From Aspergillus flavus (lineage: Eukaryota > Ascomycota > Eurotiomycetes > Eurotiales > Aspergillaceae), in contig NC_092405.1 of NCBI RefSeq assembly GCF_009017415.1, positions 1,178,001 to 1,242,000 on the forward strand: DNA of 64,000 nt, written 5' to 3'. Numbering within the stretch: the stretch's first letter is position 1; the number at the start of each line of letters is the position of its first letter. The translations under genes were made by a program, and so were the position numbers. The notes beneath the pieces were generated by a model. The model searched no databases, was not told where the DNA came from, and saw nothing but the letters and a program-made list of their open reading frames with translations. Of this stretch, positions 11,506 through 23,805 are shown piece by piece.

Positions 11506-12636
11506 TGCGGCTGAAGAGAAGAAAAAGTGGTTTCCCAAATTGATTTCGTGAATTGATACTCAGAAGAATTCCGCGCGATCAGGCACAGCTTAAATAATCG
11601 TTCATCCATTGTAACTAACCCTCATTTACAACGGACGACCATCGGTTCTATAATTTACCAAAGGACTTGGGATCGGCTGTTGTCTCTTCGGCACTATGAT
11701 TTAGCATCATGCCTGAAACAGTTCTGACAACCACGGATAATTCCACCCGAACGCCTCTAAAACACCACTTGTTGCCCACATGCCCCTGAAAATAAGCGAA
11801 CAGACGATTATAAAGATCAGCAGAGAGTGTTTTCCCTTCACTTTTACCGCCGAAAGCCGAAAGAGTCAAGGGAAGGTATCTCCGACAGGTTTGCATGCGC
11901 ATTAGTCACTCGGGCCAGTCACCGTGTTAGGGAGAGATCGACAACCTTGCATTATATCCAAAACAACAAGAGCCGAGAATTTATACGTATTATGCAGCCG
12001 TGTCTTGGGTATAGTGTCGCTTAGAAGCTAGTGCATGTTTTGAATGAACGGAAATGGAGCTCTGGGTCAGAATTGATCGGAAGGGTTTGTTTGTATGCGT
12101 GCTAAACGACACATGATTTGGTACACATTGGGGTAATATATTGAATCCCTTTTCACGCAGTAAGATCTCTCTTCCCTGAATTCACCCCGCAATTATGAAG
12201 CGCAGCAGCTTGGTATGGACATGAATATAGGAGGACAGATTATCCTAAATGAACGATAACTACTATTATTCATCTTAACCTCAAAACTATTTTACCATCA
12301 TTTATATATACCATGAAGGGCTATACTATGGCAATTTTCCAGAGGAGTATCAGTAGTAGTAGTAGTAAATTGGGCTTTTCGTGGCCGTACTGCTATATAT
12401 AGTCTTCTGAGCTAGTCTATCCTAAGGTAGTCATCTATGTACATTGTGATGCTTCTTATTCCAATTGTCCAAACAGTATGGCTGAGCCAAAAGCGGCGAA
12501 CTGGAAAGGGAAGGATGGAAAAAATCAAGCACATATGTCAAACCAACGCAACGCCTTCATATGCCTTGTATAATGTCTAGGGCTGCCTGTTGGCGAGCCA
12601 TGCTTCAGTCATAACTATGACACTAATGAAAATTAC
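11506..12636. other. Intergenic, pectin lyase promoter side
   Basis: About 1.1 kb with no gene seen. It holds the pectin lyase upstream region and the TAM41 3' flank. A short (AGT)n run lies near 12352-12367. Confidence 0.5.
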
Positions 12637-14202
12637 CTATTCCTGCTTTGCTGCTTTCTCCGTCGACTCCTCGCTCGGAGGACTGGCATGTTTGCCTGAA
12701 GTCTTGTACTTATTTTGCTTTTCTCGCAGGTAGCGCCAGGTCCTTCCAATTCCGGAGGTGACCAGACCTTTGGCCGACTGGACAGTGCTCGGCCAGCGAA
12801 TGGTCTTAGTGATCGATGCTTGAACTTCCTGCTTCAGATTATCGTCGCTTGCGATACGCTGCTCGAAAGGACCGCCTTGTCTCCGCCGTACCAATGCTTG
12901 GTCGGCATCTTGGCTTTCCTTCATCATTTTGTTGAAGTCGCCGCGAGGTATTTGAAAGCGGGTTTGATACTGGAAGTACAGCTTCGCTCGGAATGACTCC
13001 GGAAGACGGCGGACCATATTACCACGTTTTACTGGGTCCATATCTTGGGTTAGCTTCACATTGGCATTAGGATCATCGATCCAATCGCCTTCGGTGCACC
13101 GTTTGTCGTTGAAGGTGACATTAGGCAGGGTCTCAATGAGCGGTGCATAGAGCCGCCGGAAGTTGGCCATCTGACCTGAAACAATGTTCCTAACTTTACG
13201 AGGATCCTCGGCCGGCAATGCCATGCGCAGATCTCCCATGTAGCTCATCCCTGCAATGGTGCTGTAGAGCTGGAACTCGGTAAACTCAGCTGGGAGGAGC
13301 AGCAACGCCACCCGAACGGCAGAGAGTAGGTTCATCTGGTTTGCGAGCCGGACCTTCGGATGGTCACGCAGAATCTTAACTGGCTTCTGTAACCGCCCAG
13401 CAAGATATAGCGTGTCCCATTGGCTGAGATCACGACATAATGTGTCGAGATTAACAACGCCATATTTGATCAACGTGCCATTAACGGTGATATACGGGTT
13501 GAAGTACACACCGGCGCCGAACCTATCTTGTGTTTGAGCGACAGCGTAAGACCCTAAAGATCCCAGTCCAGAGTAGTGGTCACGATGTTGATGGAGGTTT
13601 AATGAGTGCCAATGTTGGGAGTACGACACTCCAAAGATAAAATCAATCATCTTACCCTGACCTTGTTGCATGTTCTTGATTGCAGCCGGAGCAGACGGGT
13701 GACACTGGCCGGAGCCAGGAGCACTCCCGGACTGTGTGAAGACGCCCGAACCATAGGCGAATGCGTATCGGATCGGTGCCCGAAATTGCCAAAGGATTTG
13801 ACGTAAGGCTTCTTTAAACTCTTGGTTGATGACCATGTGTTGATTGACACCAAAATCTTTGGAAGGGAGCTCCGAAAATGCATCTATTGACAGATTCGCG
13901 TTATCTTCCCAGTCACCAGGGTCCGACAGTCGTGAGCTGGTAGAGAACGACGCTGCAGACGATGAAGGAAGGAGGAGGTGATGCTCGCTGGAAGCAGACT
14001 GTGAACTGAGACCTCCACGAGACACCGTGCGGTTTCTAAGTGGATATGTTCCATTTAGAGTAGAGGCCGAGGTAGAATCGTGGGAGAAAGCGCGCAGGGA
14101 AGTAGGGATGCGAGCGCATCGCGGAAGAGACGGGTAGATCGGGCGCAGACGCATGAATGAACCCGTTCTGGAGTTTAAAAGGAGGGACTTCGAAGAGATC
14201 AA
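12637..14202 (-). CDS. TAM41: Mitochondrial phosphatidate cytidylyltransferase Tam41
   Basis: Inner-membrane-associated enzyme (matrix side) making CDP-diacylglycerol from phosphatidic acid and CTP, the first step of cardiolipin synthesis. Intronless, 521 aa. The N-terminal about 90 residues are Arg/Ser-rich, fitting a presequence; the start could also be the second Met (MRLRPIYPS). The nucleotidyltransferase core has IRYAFAYGSGVFTQSG and the acidic IDFIFGV, then HWHSLNLHQHRDHYSGL, KYGVVNLDTLCRDLSQWDTL and AGRLQKPVKIL. The tail (KTIRWPSTVQSAKGLVTSGI) is the usual amphipathic end. It shares a 544-bp promoter with BIR1, which is divergent. Confidence 0.95.
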   Translation of the reverse strand: MISSKSLLLNSRTGSFMRLRPIYPSLPRCARIPTSLRAFSHDSTSASTLNGTYPLRNRTVSRGGLSSQSASSEHHLLLPSSSAASFSTSSRLSDPGDWEDNANLSIDAFSELPSKDFGVNQHMVINQEFKEALRQILWQFRAPIRYAFAYGSGVFTQSGSAPGSGQCHPSAPAAIKNMQQGQGKMIDFIFGVSYSQHWHSLNLHQHRDHYSGLGSLGSYAVAQTQDRFGAGVYFNPYITVNGTLIKYGVVNLDTLCRDLSQWDTLYLAGRLQKPVKILRDHPKVRLANQMNLLSAVRVALLLLPAEFTEFQLYSTIAGMSYMGDLRMALPAEDPRKVRNIVSGQMANFRRLYAPLIETLPNVTFNDKRCTEGDWIDDPNANVKLTQDMDPVKRGNMVRRLPESFRAKLYFQYQTRFQIPRGDFNKMMKESQDADQALVRRRQGGPFEQRIASDDNLKQEVQASITKTIRWPSTVQSAKGLVTSGIGRTWRYLREKQNKYKTSGKHASPPSEESTEKAAKQE

Positions 14203-14746
14203 TTAGCATCACTCAATGCATGTAGACTGGAAGCAAATACTGCCTTACAGTAACTTCGTGCATCATCGCGGTTCCTCAAAACGAAAAGAGGGACTTGCAC
14301 AGCGAGGGCTGTAATTGTTGGATATCTCAATGACCATTGAACGTTACCGATTCACACCATGTTTTCCTGAAGGAGAGTTGAAGGAGAGCAAGGGCGGAGT
14401 AGGGGAAACAATGGGATCGAAATGCAGATACTTTCCTGCGGGATAATCACAGATTATCCAATGGCGGCCGGAAGGTCTGACGTACTCGCTCGGCAGGTGT
14501 TCTCGGCCTTTCGAGATTACCCAGCGACCGCCCGCGCCACATCCCACAAGCCACACACTGCGTCACGTGGCGTCGTATCTCCGCGGGCGCGTTTCCGATG
14601 CTCGACCCAAACAAGACGGTAAACAGAGTCACTTTCACGCTTTGTCCGTCCTCTCCCGTGAAATCGTGTACCTTTCGAAGGTAAACCGTTATCCACCGTG
14701 ATCCTGGGTCCGCGACCACACCTGATGGTCCGTATATTCCGCAACA
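14203..14746. promoter_or_regulatory. Bidirectional promoter TAM41 / BIR1
   Basis: This is the 544-bp gap between divergent starts. It contains an E-box core CACGTG at 14574-14579 within gcgtcacgtggcgtc, a possible bHLH site. Nothing else stands out. Confidence 0.45.
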
Positions 14747-17476
14747 ATGGCCGACGAAATGGAGACATTCGCTGCCCGCCTTGCCAGCTTTGATCTGGTA
14801 TTGCACCCAGAGAAACGAAGAACATCGAGCGCAAAGGCCGTCAAATCAATTGCTTGGCCTCACCGGAAGCCATCGCCCGCTGAGGTATATAAATCTTGCT
14901 ATCTACAATATCTGTTAATAGGAAGACTGACCCCTGGTTGTTGTAGTTGGCGCACGCGGGCTTCTACTACAATCCCTATGAAACAAATCCAGATAATACA
15001 ACATGCTTTCTATGTCATAGAGCGCTCGACGGATGGGAGGAAGAAGACAATCCGATAACGGAACATCTTAAGCATGCGAATGATTGCGGCTGGGCTGTTA
15101 TGATGGATATTCAACAACACAGCTCAAACCCTGCTGAGATAGAGGACCCCACAAGTGACAAGATAAGAGAGGCGAGACTGGCCACCTTTGGCACATCATG
15201 GCCGCACGATGGGAAACGCGGTTGGGTCTGTCAGTCAGAAAAGGTATGATGTCTTGCCGTAATTTCTCCGGAATCAATTTGACGACGGTTCTGTGCCAGA
15301 TGGTCGACGGGGGTTGGTATTTTTGTCCCACCGAAGAGAGCAATGACCTAGCAAGCTGTGTATACTGCAAATTGTCCCTTGATGGTTGGGAACCCAAGGA
15401 CGATCCCTTGTGAGTGCTTATCGCGCCTTCCTTTTTATCACAACTAACCTCTCCAGTGATGAACATTACCGCCGTTCCGCGGACTGTTCATTTTTCGTCT
15501 TTGCCCAACCCCCTGGTAAGAAAGGCAAAGGCTCACGCACGAAAAAAGCACGTACATCCAAAGCGTCTCGTCTTTCGACCCAATCAACTGCTTCAGAAGC
15601 TATCTCGGAACTTGAAGATCCCATGGATCAGAGCACTGTCTCCCAGCCAGCTACTAAGGCAAAGGGAACCAAAAAGTCATCCAAGTCAAAATCAAAGAAT
15701 GCGAAGTCTAAAAAGGAAGAGGCGGCGGAGCCCGACAGCCAGATGGATATCGATACTGCCGACTATAGCCAGCCTGAGCCCGCCAAAGCAAAACGAACCA
15801 CGCGTGGAACGAAAAGGACAAGCGACCAAGTAGATAGGGAACAAGTCAATGTGGTCGACATCGAAAACTTTGAGGAAGCCGAACCACCCACTAAAAAGCG
15901 GGCCACAAAGGTGCGAAACAGCACTCAACATGACAGCAATCAAAACGATGAAGTCACCGTGGACGCACAGCTGGAAGAGAGTATCCCAGAGGACGAGGCC
16001 AAGAAAGGTCGAGGAACCACGAAAAAGAAAGCATCCTCAAAGAGCCGAAAGGCCTCTAGCGGTTCGTCTACGTCTAAAACCGCTTCAAAATCTCGCGTGC
16101 CTAATGACAACGAGCTTGATGCAGCTCCTGTGGCCGACTTGGAGCAGCCTGAACCTGAAGAGCAAAGTCTGGAGGCCGTGCAGAAGCCATCAAAGAAGTC
16201 GAAATCCAAGAAGAAGCAGAAGACCACCCCAGAGCCGCAGGAGGTGACCAATCATGCCGACGAGGAAGAGCCCGGGACAGGCGAAGCGCTGCAGCCTGAA
16301 CAGCCTGAACAGCCCGAACAGACTGAACAGACTGAAGAGCCCGAAGAGCCTGAAAAGCCCGAAGAGTCTAGCCCTAGCCCGGCAGCCCCAGAGGATAAGC
16401 CGAGCCATGTGAAATCAAAGCGCAAGTCAAGAGGCTCTAACATTCCCGAGCCAGAGCCGGAGATTGTCACAGAGAAACCACCGAAGACACGGAAGCGGTC
16501 GGGAGCAGACGCAACGTTAAAGGGTGAGACAGACTCTAGGGTTCACGAGTCGTTCGTTTCAGTAGAGATCCCAGCTAGAGTTCCTACTCCGGTAAAGCAG
16601 CCAAAAGCTGAACCTACAAATAGAAGTGAGCCTAACGACAAGGATCTCAAGAAGAAGACTAAGCAGAGATCTTCCACGGAGAAGGCTAAGAAATCAAAGA
16701 AAACAAGCAAAGCAGAGGCTCTTGAGCGCGAAAAAACCTCTGCTCAACAGGAGTTCGAGCCCAAACAGAGCCCCCAGGTCTCTTCAACTGGTCATGACCT
16801 TCCAGAGCAGAGCGAACCACAAGACCCGCAAGAACAAGAGGCCGAGCAGCCTTCCACACGGCGTAGATCATCTAGAGTGCCTCCAAAGACGGCAGAGAGA
16901 TATAGCGACATCCCCGAGGAAAAACAGTTTGCTAGGACACTTGCGGGATCGTCGCGGAGTTCAGATAACCATAGAATGTCAGACTCCGCTGACCAAGGCA
17001 ATATGTCGCCTCTTCCCACCTCGAAGAGCACACCGTCCCTATCGCCGCAGTCCTCCGATGTTGAGAACCAGCCTCCATCTCTGAAGCCTTCGGCAACGCG
17101 GCCTCCTGTAGGATCGCCGTCCAAACAACAGACCGTACGAATTCCCCTAGCGCCCAACACCCCTTCGCCAACGAAGCGTAACACCAATGCCGGGGGCCTC
17201 CGCACTACCCACCCGTGGAACCCTATTGATATTGATGAGATCCTCCTTGCTGGAAACAGTGACAAAGAGAACGTCGATTTGAGTTCAGCGCTGTATAGCG
17301 TGAAGGGTGATTTGACAAGCCCAGAGAAAAAGATGTCCGTTGAAGAATGGATTAAATGGCACGCCAAGAACGGGGAGGAGAAGTTGAGGCAAGAATGCGA
17401 GAGGCTAGTCGGGCAATTCGAGAGGGAGGGTGCCCGTGCAATGCGAGTACTGGAGGGAATTGAATGCATTGATTGA
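14747..17476 (+). CDS. bir1: Survivin-like chromosomal passenger protein Bir1, two BIR domains
   Basis: Subunit of the chromosomal passenger complex that targets Aurora kinase and INCENP to centromeres. The model is join(14747-14884, 14947-15243, 15300-15409, 15457-17476), 854 aa; phases agree. BIR1 spans about residues 5-120, with FYYNPYETNPDNTTCFLCHR then GWEEEDNPITEHLKHANDC. BIR2 begins at TFGTSWPHDGKRGW and shows CVYCKLSLDGW and DEHYRRSADCSFF. Both keep the zinc pattern Cys-x2-Cys-x16-His-x6-Cys. A long disordered Lys/Glu/Ser region follows, with a tandem PEQ repeat at 16292-16363. The C-terminus (WNPIDIDEILLAGNSDKENV, then MSVEEWIKWHAKNGEEKLRQ) is the conserved helix predicted to bind INCENP/Borealin-type partners. 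Confidence 0.94.
16292..16363 (+). repeat. Nine-base tandem repeat coding xPE units in Bir1
   Basis: Eight imperfect 9-nt units (cagcctgaa, cagcccgaa, cagactgaa, gagcccgaa and similar). They encode QPE, QTE, EPE and KPE steps in the disordered linker. Frame is kept because the unit is a multiple of three, so copy number could vary without harm. Confidence 0.8.
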
Positions 17477-17768
17477 TTTCGGATTTTGGTTCATGGGATT
17501 TGGCTGGCTGGGAGGAGTCAAGGCATGGGATATGGGCGTTGGATATTCTTTTTTTGTTCATGACCGGTACAACTATTATTTTCATGCAATTTCGCTAAAT
17601 AACAGCGCGATATATGAACGTCTTTTTCTTAATTTAAGATCCAATCGAAGGCCCATAACATGTTCAGAAAGAAACCAGAACGCCGAGGGTATACTGCAAC
17701 TTTTATCGACCATAAAGCACCAATCCATATACAAGCCAGCACGTCCCAAAACGAAGGAAAGAATGCAT

Positions 17769-18407
17769 TCATGCGATGATTCCCAGCCGACCCTCCCAGC
17801 TGTCGTCTTCCTGCTTGATCCCATCTCCACCCTTCCGTCGCTTCTCATTCCTCTTCCTCCTCTTCTCCTCTCGTTCCTTAGCCTCCTGCTCCTCCCTCTC
17901 CTGAAGCCTAGCCCCGAGATCAAGCTGCCAAGCCCTCCGTTCCTCCTCCTCTCGTACCCGTTTCTGATGCGCAAGCAACCGTAGCCGCTGCCGCACATCC
18001 TCAACAGTAGCCCTCGTCACCTCACCACTCTGCCCCGTCGCAATCAAATGCTGCTTACTATTCAAATGCTCCACCAGCTGCAAATTATCCTTGAAAGTAA
18101 GATCACAGTCCCCACAGTAGAAACCAGCTCCCCGGCCTCTCTTGCCCACCGCCGACCCAGCCGACACAATCGTCGTCTTGCCCACCATCGACGCCACATC
18201 TAGTCGCTGTTTTCGGGACGTCGTGGCCTCCAAAGAGCTGTAGTCGACCGGCGCGTGCCATTTTTTGCCGAGGAGTTTGGCTTCATAGCGTGCTTTGGAT
18301 TCTTCTTTGCGTTTGCTTTCTTCGTCCGCGGCTTTTTTGGCGTATTCTTCGCGGTCCCAGGTTTTGCGGAAGGCCGTGTCGGATGTTGCAGCGGTTGGTT
18401 TGGACAT
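17769..18407 (-). CDS. SNU23: U4/U6.U5 tri-snRNP zinc-finger protein Snu23 (ZMAT2)
   Basis: Spliceosome B-complex protein. Intronless, 212 aa. The N-terminus has the conserved FRKTWDREEYAKKA and RYEAKLLGKKWHAPVDYSSL. A single matrin-type C2H2 finger follows: FYCGDCDLTFKDNLQLVEHL then NSKQHL. Next is a coiled coil (VEDVRQRLRLLAHQKRVREE) and a Lys/Arg/Glu-rich tail. The 5' quarter of the coding strand is C/A-rich and the rest G-rich, part of a compositional pattern also seen in other genes here. Confidence 0.93.
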   Translation of the reverse strand: MSKPTAATSDTAFRKTWDREEYAKKAADEESKRKEESKARYEAKLLGKKWHAPVDYSSLEATTSRKQRLDVASMVGKTTIVSAGSAVGKRGRGAGFYCGDCDLTFKDNLQLVEHLNSKQHLIATGQSGEVTRATVEDVRQRLRLLAHQKRVREEEERRAWQLDLGARLQEREEQEAKEREEKRRKRNEKRRKGGDGIKQEDDSWEGRLGIIA

Positions 18408-18795
18408 TTTTCTTTTGACTTCTTCGGTTTTGATTTTGGCTTTTGGTTGTGTCTTGGGGGAGGGTGGAAGTTTGTGGTGTTTTTGTTAGATGTAGCTATT
18501 GAGATGGGTTGAAGATCATGGATGAATTGAACGGGTGGATATGGTATGGCAAATTATCCAAGGTGGTAAGCGGTGAGAAGCAGATATACCATGTGATCTA
18601 CTTATTCTTAGACTAGACTTCCTATTTGGGAATAGCGACGGGACGACATGCAACCATCCAGATGGAGTTTAGCTACTATTTCATCTATGAGGTAGCATCT
18701 GGCAGCAAATATGTAGAAGTGCAGGCATACAGTTAAACTCAAAATAGAAATATTTCTCCCACTTCCAACCTCCTAATTCACGAATACGAAACGCC
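18408..18795. other. Intergenic, SNU23 upstream
   Basis: 388 bp between the SNU23 start and the decarboxylase stop. G/T-rich near 18410-18500, otherwise featureless. Confidence 0.45.
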
Positions 18796-21700
18796 TCAAG
18801 CTCGTTTCTCCAGCTTCTTGCCGATCTGGCTGAACTCATCCCGCCACTTGCCAACCCTATCCTCACGCTCAAATGGATCCTTATTGATCCATTCCAGGTC
18901 AATATGTATTTCTTTGGACAGGGTAATAGTTCCCTCAATTGGCTCCCCGAGGCCTTCTAGTAAACCGGGGCCAGCTGCCGATGCATCATTTGGATCGTCC
19001 CACACCTTGACCTTGTATTTCTTGTCGGGCTGGAAGAAGAAACATGCCGGCAGCTCACTCTTAGACGTTGGAAAGGGCTGCATGGGAGTTTCAGGAACTT
19101 CTGTCAAAGCGAGAATCGCTCCTTTCTCAGCATGTCCTTTATTAAGCGAAGAGACCAGTTTATCATCCAGCTTTACATTGCCCGCTGAGAATGTAGCATT
19201 GGGTGCTTGCAGGAGCATATGTGAGATGTGCCATTGCTTCCCAGAGCCGTAGAGGTAGAACGGCATGTAATCTTCAGGATAGTCAACTTCTCGGTTGGCC
19301 GAGTTGAGAGGACGGCTCTTGATCACTCGTTTCAATGTCACAGGTGTGGAAGTGCGGACCGGACCACTAGGGTTTTGTTAGACATCTGACTGTAGGTATG
19401 TATATGTAACTGCTAGAAGTGCATTGCACTTACCCATGGTGTGTATATATGGTCCCGTTGAAGCTCACAGGGCTGCCTCGCTCGCATTCGCTCACCACTT
19501 GCTGGAGGTCGATCTCTACGGATGATTTGAGGAAGATAGGATCCTGGGGATTTGATTCCCGGATTTCAATATAGTCTGACTTGGCATGGTCTTCAAGCTC
19601 CACGGCCAGAATGATCTGTTGTCGGTGCTTGCCCAAGTGGAATGATGGTTGATAGGCCAAGAAAATCTCGTCCGTCCCCTGCATTACAAATCGGTGGATA
19701 GCCGAGCCTCTTGCATTACGCTTGCGGCACAGTCTGACCCCATCCTCGACTACTGAGCGGAAGTAGTCTACCATCGTACTAATGAAATCGTTGTCTGTAG
19801 GGAATGGGCTCATGACGACGTTTCTCAGTACGAATAGAGGCCGATCGCACTGTGGAAGGCCGAGTCTTCTCTTGAACTCCTTGGCACACTTGCCATATAG
19901 CTCGTTCGTGAACTCAGTCGACGTCAGGTAGAACGGGATCTTGGTGGGATCCTGGTCAGGTGAACAGATAGACAGACGCTCAACGACATGTCTTGTGAGG
20001 TAGTTGGCTTCTTCTATGTCAGTGTTCCAGGTTCTGTCCTTGTCATCATACCGCCAGTTGAGTGCAAAGGCATTGATGTTCAGGTCTGAACCAAGGCCCC
20101 GGAGAAGTGTCATGAGCTTTTCTTCCGTGGGTTTGCCCACATCACTCTCGACAATCTCGCGATTGCTTTTTGGGAGAATTTCTTGGCGGATTCGCTCCTT
20201 TTCTTTCTCTATCGCGTGCTCGTTGAAGGGGTCCTTCCATTCAGAGGGAAGTTTGTGAAACGGAACACACATGAAGTAGTCGTCGTCTTTCGTGGTCATG
20301 GCGGCCCAGTGAGCAGAGAGCTGGTACTTATTAGCCTTATGTGAATTATTGACTACTTGTGGAAGAAAATACCTACCCTAGTACATGTAAAAGATACTTC
20401 ACTGAGCAGAGCGCCGTATCCTTGGGGATTGAGCCCGATACATTTGTTGGAGAGCCAGATCGACATGGCTGCAGCACCAGGCTTACTACTTGCTGTCAGT
20501 TCCCTGAAGCTGCGAGGTAACCGAAAACCCGTGAACATACCTGCCCTCGACCCCATAAATTCCCATCCCAGTCTCAGAGCCCTGAGAGAGCACCGGAGCG
20601 GTCCAGGTGACGAGATATCTCATTCTTCCATCGCGGTACACTAGACTCCCCCCGGGGTACGGGATATAGCCCGCCTTATGCGGGTCTACAGTGATTGAAT
20701 CCGCGTATTTCAGTGCCAGAAGGTCTTCTTGGGTTTCCAGCTTCAAGCTCAGGTCTGGAACAAAGCCCTCTGCTCCACCATCAAAGCTATCCTCCGGATT
20801 GCTCACGCTTGGCCCCCGGGGCATGTCATAGAGATTTCGTGGAAGCATAGTGGCAAAGTAGCCTCCCCACGCAGCGTCAGCATGGACGAGGAATGACAAC
20901 CCCTTCGACTGGAAGCGCTGACGCATAGCTAAAATAGCACTTAGCCGATCAACGGCCCCTTCTTCAGTTGAGCCAATGATTGCCACTACTGCATAAACCG
21001 CCTGGCCCTCATCAAGACATCGTTGGAGGCGCTCCTGAAGCACGTCGAGGTTGATACGCGCGGCGTCATCGACCTCAATACCCTCAAACGCATCCGAACC
21101 GAGGCCAGTTATTGCTGTGGCTGTTAGTAACCACTCATATTGATGAATACGAGATTTGAATTAACTCACCTCCGCCCTTGGGCCAAGAGTAGTGTCTAGT
21201 ATTAGAAAGGAAACACTTGATCGGTTGCTTGACCTCGAATTCTCTTTCCAAAGCGTCTTTACCCGTCGACTGTATGTTGAAATTCTGCAAAGCAGATTCC
21301 ACAAACTTGGGTGAGATACCGAACTGTTCATGCAATTCCTGCGGCAGATCCAGCACCGTCTTGGGTCTCAAATTGAGCAGTTCCCACGTAGACATATCCG
21401 TAAACAGCTTCCTCTCACCTTTACAGGTGGTAACTACAAACCTATCAGCCACGAAACTCAACGGTCCCTTCTTCTCGCTTCCATCTACAACAACAGTCTC
21501 ACTCATGGCTTTCCGAAGAGCCAACGGGTAAAACTTCAGATTCCTAGACACCCAGATCGCCTCAAGATTGGCCACAGTCCCACCACAAGTAACATGGCCC
21601 CAACCAGTCGGCACATCCTTCCTCGAAGGATCAGTATTATACCCAAACAAATGACACAGCTGCTCCCCGACCTCCATCTCCGCCACAGTGGTCAGAGGAC

Positions 21701-22125
21701 TAGCCTCTAGCGCAACATTATTCGGGTTATAGATCATGGTCATGAAATAACCCAGAAGCGCAGGCATGCTCAGGTCAGTGCACATGTGAGCCTGGTAGCG
21801 AGGATTCCAAAAGGGAATCGAATGTGAGCCCATCAATCTGGCAGCTTTTTTCACCGCCTGAGCGAAGTTCCGTGTAATACGTTGGAATTCTTCAGAGTTT
21901 TGGATGCTGGATGTGATGAATCTCTGGTGCTTGGGTCAGGTGCAGTACATTTGTCTGGAGAGAAAAGCGTACCTGGTCGCCGTCGAATTTGTATTTCTTG
22001 CGGGCTTCTTCTAGCTCGTGGAGGATTGTGGAGATGTTGTCTTTGAAGTAGCTCATATTCTCGGCTTGGGGGCCTATGAAATAGGAGCTGATGGCTTGGT
22101 GGGTGAGGTCTCCGTGGTCAGACAT
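18796..22125 (-). CDS. Tyrosine-decarboxylase-like group II PLP decarboxylase with long C-terminal region
   Basis: PLP enzyme predicted to decarboxylate an aromatic amino acid. The model is complement(join(18796-19366, 19434-20320, 20377-20485, 20541-21114, 21170-21923, 21973-22125)), 1015 aa; all phases agree. Residues about 25-560 match the bacterial-type tyrosine decarboxylase fold: FLSNTRHYSWPKGGAITGLG, FLVHADAAWGGYFATM (Asp382), ITVDPHKAGYIPYPGG with the Schiff-base lysine at about 449, and VEGSKPGAAAMSIWLSNKC joined across an intron. About 450 further residues form a distinct C-terminal region (FVMQGTDEIFLAYQPSFHLG, DYMPFYLYGSGKQWHISHML) with no domain I recognise. Substrate tyrosine is inferred from family resemblance; another aromatic or acidic amino acid is possible. 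Confidence 0.85.
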
Positions 22126-23805
22126 TGTGAGGATGGCTGCTTTTGCGAAGGATATAAGCGGAATTGGTGGTAAGTGAGGTGTTTGACTGGTATGCTGGAT
22201 TCCTGGAGGGTTACTGAGTATTTATAATGCCTTTGTGCGCTCTCAACCGAGTGGCTTTCCTTTGCCTGGGATTAAACAAACTAGAGAAATCATATCAAGT
22301 GGCGATTATAACATATCTCTGTGGAACCGCAATTGCCGAACTTGAGGGACGATTGGATATGGACCAGCATTGCGTTTCTGCAATCGAGCTGGCAATGTAG
22401 TGTTGGGATGAACCAACAGGGAGTTCGTGGCATGTTGCTAGCGATCATACGTCCAATCATGTAAATATGTTATAGTGTCAGGCATCGCTTTATGCATAGT
22501 ATGACGTTGTTTCTCCCTTCAGGTGTCATGAGATATATGCAGGGATGTGTGAAAGTGTGACAGAATGTAAGCACGATACCCTAGACACCTGCTGGCTGAC
22601 GTCCAATAATTCCCATTGTGCAAAGCAATAATATGACATAGCCGTGTCGGGACATGATATTCTGAGGTTATAGTATAGAAGCAGGGTAGCAACGAGCTTC
22701 GGATCATTGCAGATGATGATGTCTCTTAGGTAATAAACGAAGCATGTTGGGAGGAAGAACAGAGACAAATGAGAAGTTTTACTATGCAATTGAGTCTCAC
22801 TAAACGGTGGCCAACAAACATTTCCTTGATTTCCAAGTGGGCCAGCTGGGATTTAATCAAGACGTGGCTGAATGACAGCTGAGCGGGGCTTCACCAGGGC
22901 TAGGGAAGGTGTCATTTATTGTTCTATTCCTATGAAGACTAGGGCTCATGCATCCTGCATGCAGGATGTCTTCAGCTCTTGGCAGTCTAAGGCTCGTGTT
23001 TCTCATTCACAGCCTGTGACGGCTGTTCCTCGTTTCCGAGTGCAGGTTGCAAATGTTACCTTCGGGGACAGGCCTGAATATAGCTCGTTTATATTATTCG
23101 CTCCACATTTCTTCGATTATCCGCCGCTGGGGATGCAATGTAGATCTCACGGTTGTGCCATTGTAGCTGGTCAACATTAGCGGGATATCGATCCGAGCAA
23201 CAATCGTTTCTGGACAACGAGACGAGGGGCAGCTGCATGGATGTAGATACAATATGGCTTGTACCTTATGTATTTCTTACTTGAAAGTGTAGCAACTCCA
23301 GAGCTATCAATCGTATTCCAGATTCATGGTGAGTTTGTGCATTGAACCCGTTCGGGGGTACGCTCTAGAAAAATGACAAAGTTGCAGAGGTACAGATCTT
23401 TTGGCTCTTCGATTCTGTTGTAGTGAAATGATATCACTTCTAATATTTATGATATAATCGTTCTTAGAGACGGAAGATTGGAACGGACAGATGTGTCTGC
23501 TACGCGGAGGTTGCTACCTTCAACATTTACCATACTGTCAAGCTCATAGGCGATATTTATACAAGCTCCGGGGTGAATAGAAGAAAGCTGGAGTTACTGA
23601 TACCAACAGATAGTAATTATCTCGATTAATATTAACATGTATTATGTATCTAGATATGCCATTAGGCGCGTCCCGGCTTAGGTTGTTGATGAAAACTGTC
23701 GGCCCATTGCCACTCTTCCAAGACCTTAACTACCAGGCCAGGAAAGTTTCCCGGCAACTTCCTTAGCCCAGTCAATGAAGCCACAAGGTTTGAGTAGCTT
23801 TACAC
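22126..23805. other. Intergenic 1.7 kb, no gene seen
   Basis: Upstream region of the decarboxylase and 3' flank of hsbA. Open frames are short with no family match. A perfect 18-bp palindrome sits at 22951-22968. The length is generous for a fungal promoter. Confidence 0.5.
22951..22968. repeat. Perfect 18-bp palindrome
   Basis: CATCCTGCA followed by its exact reverse complement TGCAGGATG, with no spacer. It could be a dimeric regulator site about 0.8 kb upstream of the decarboxylase start, or chance. Confidence 0.6.
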
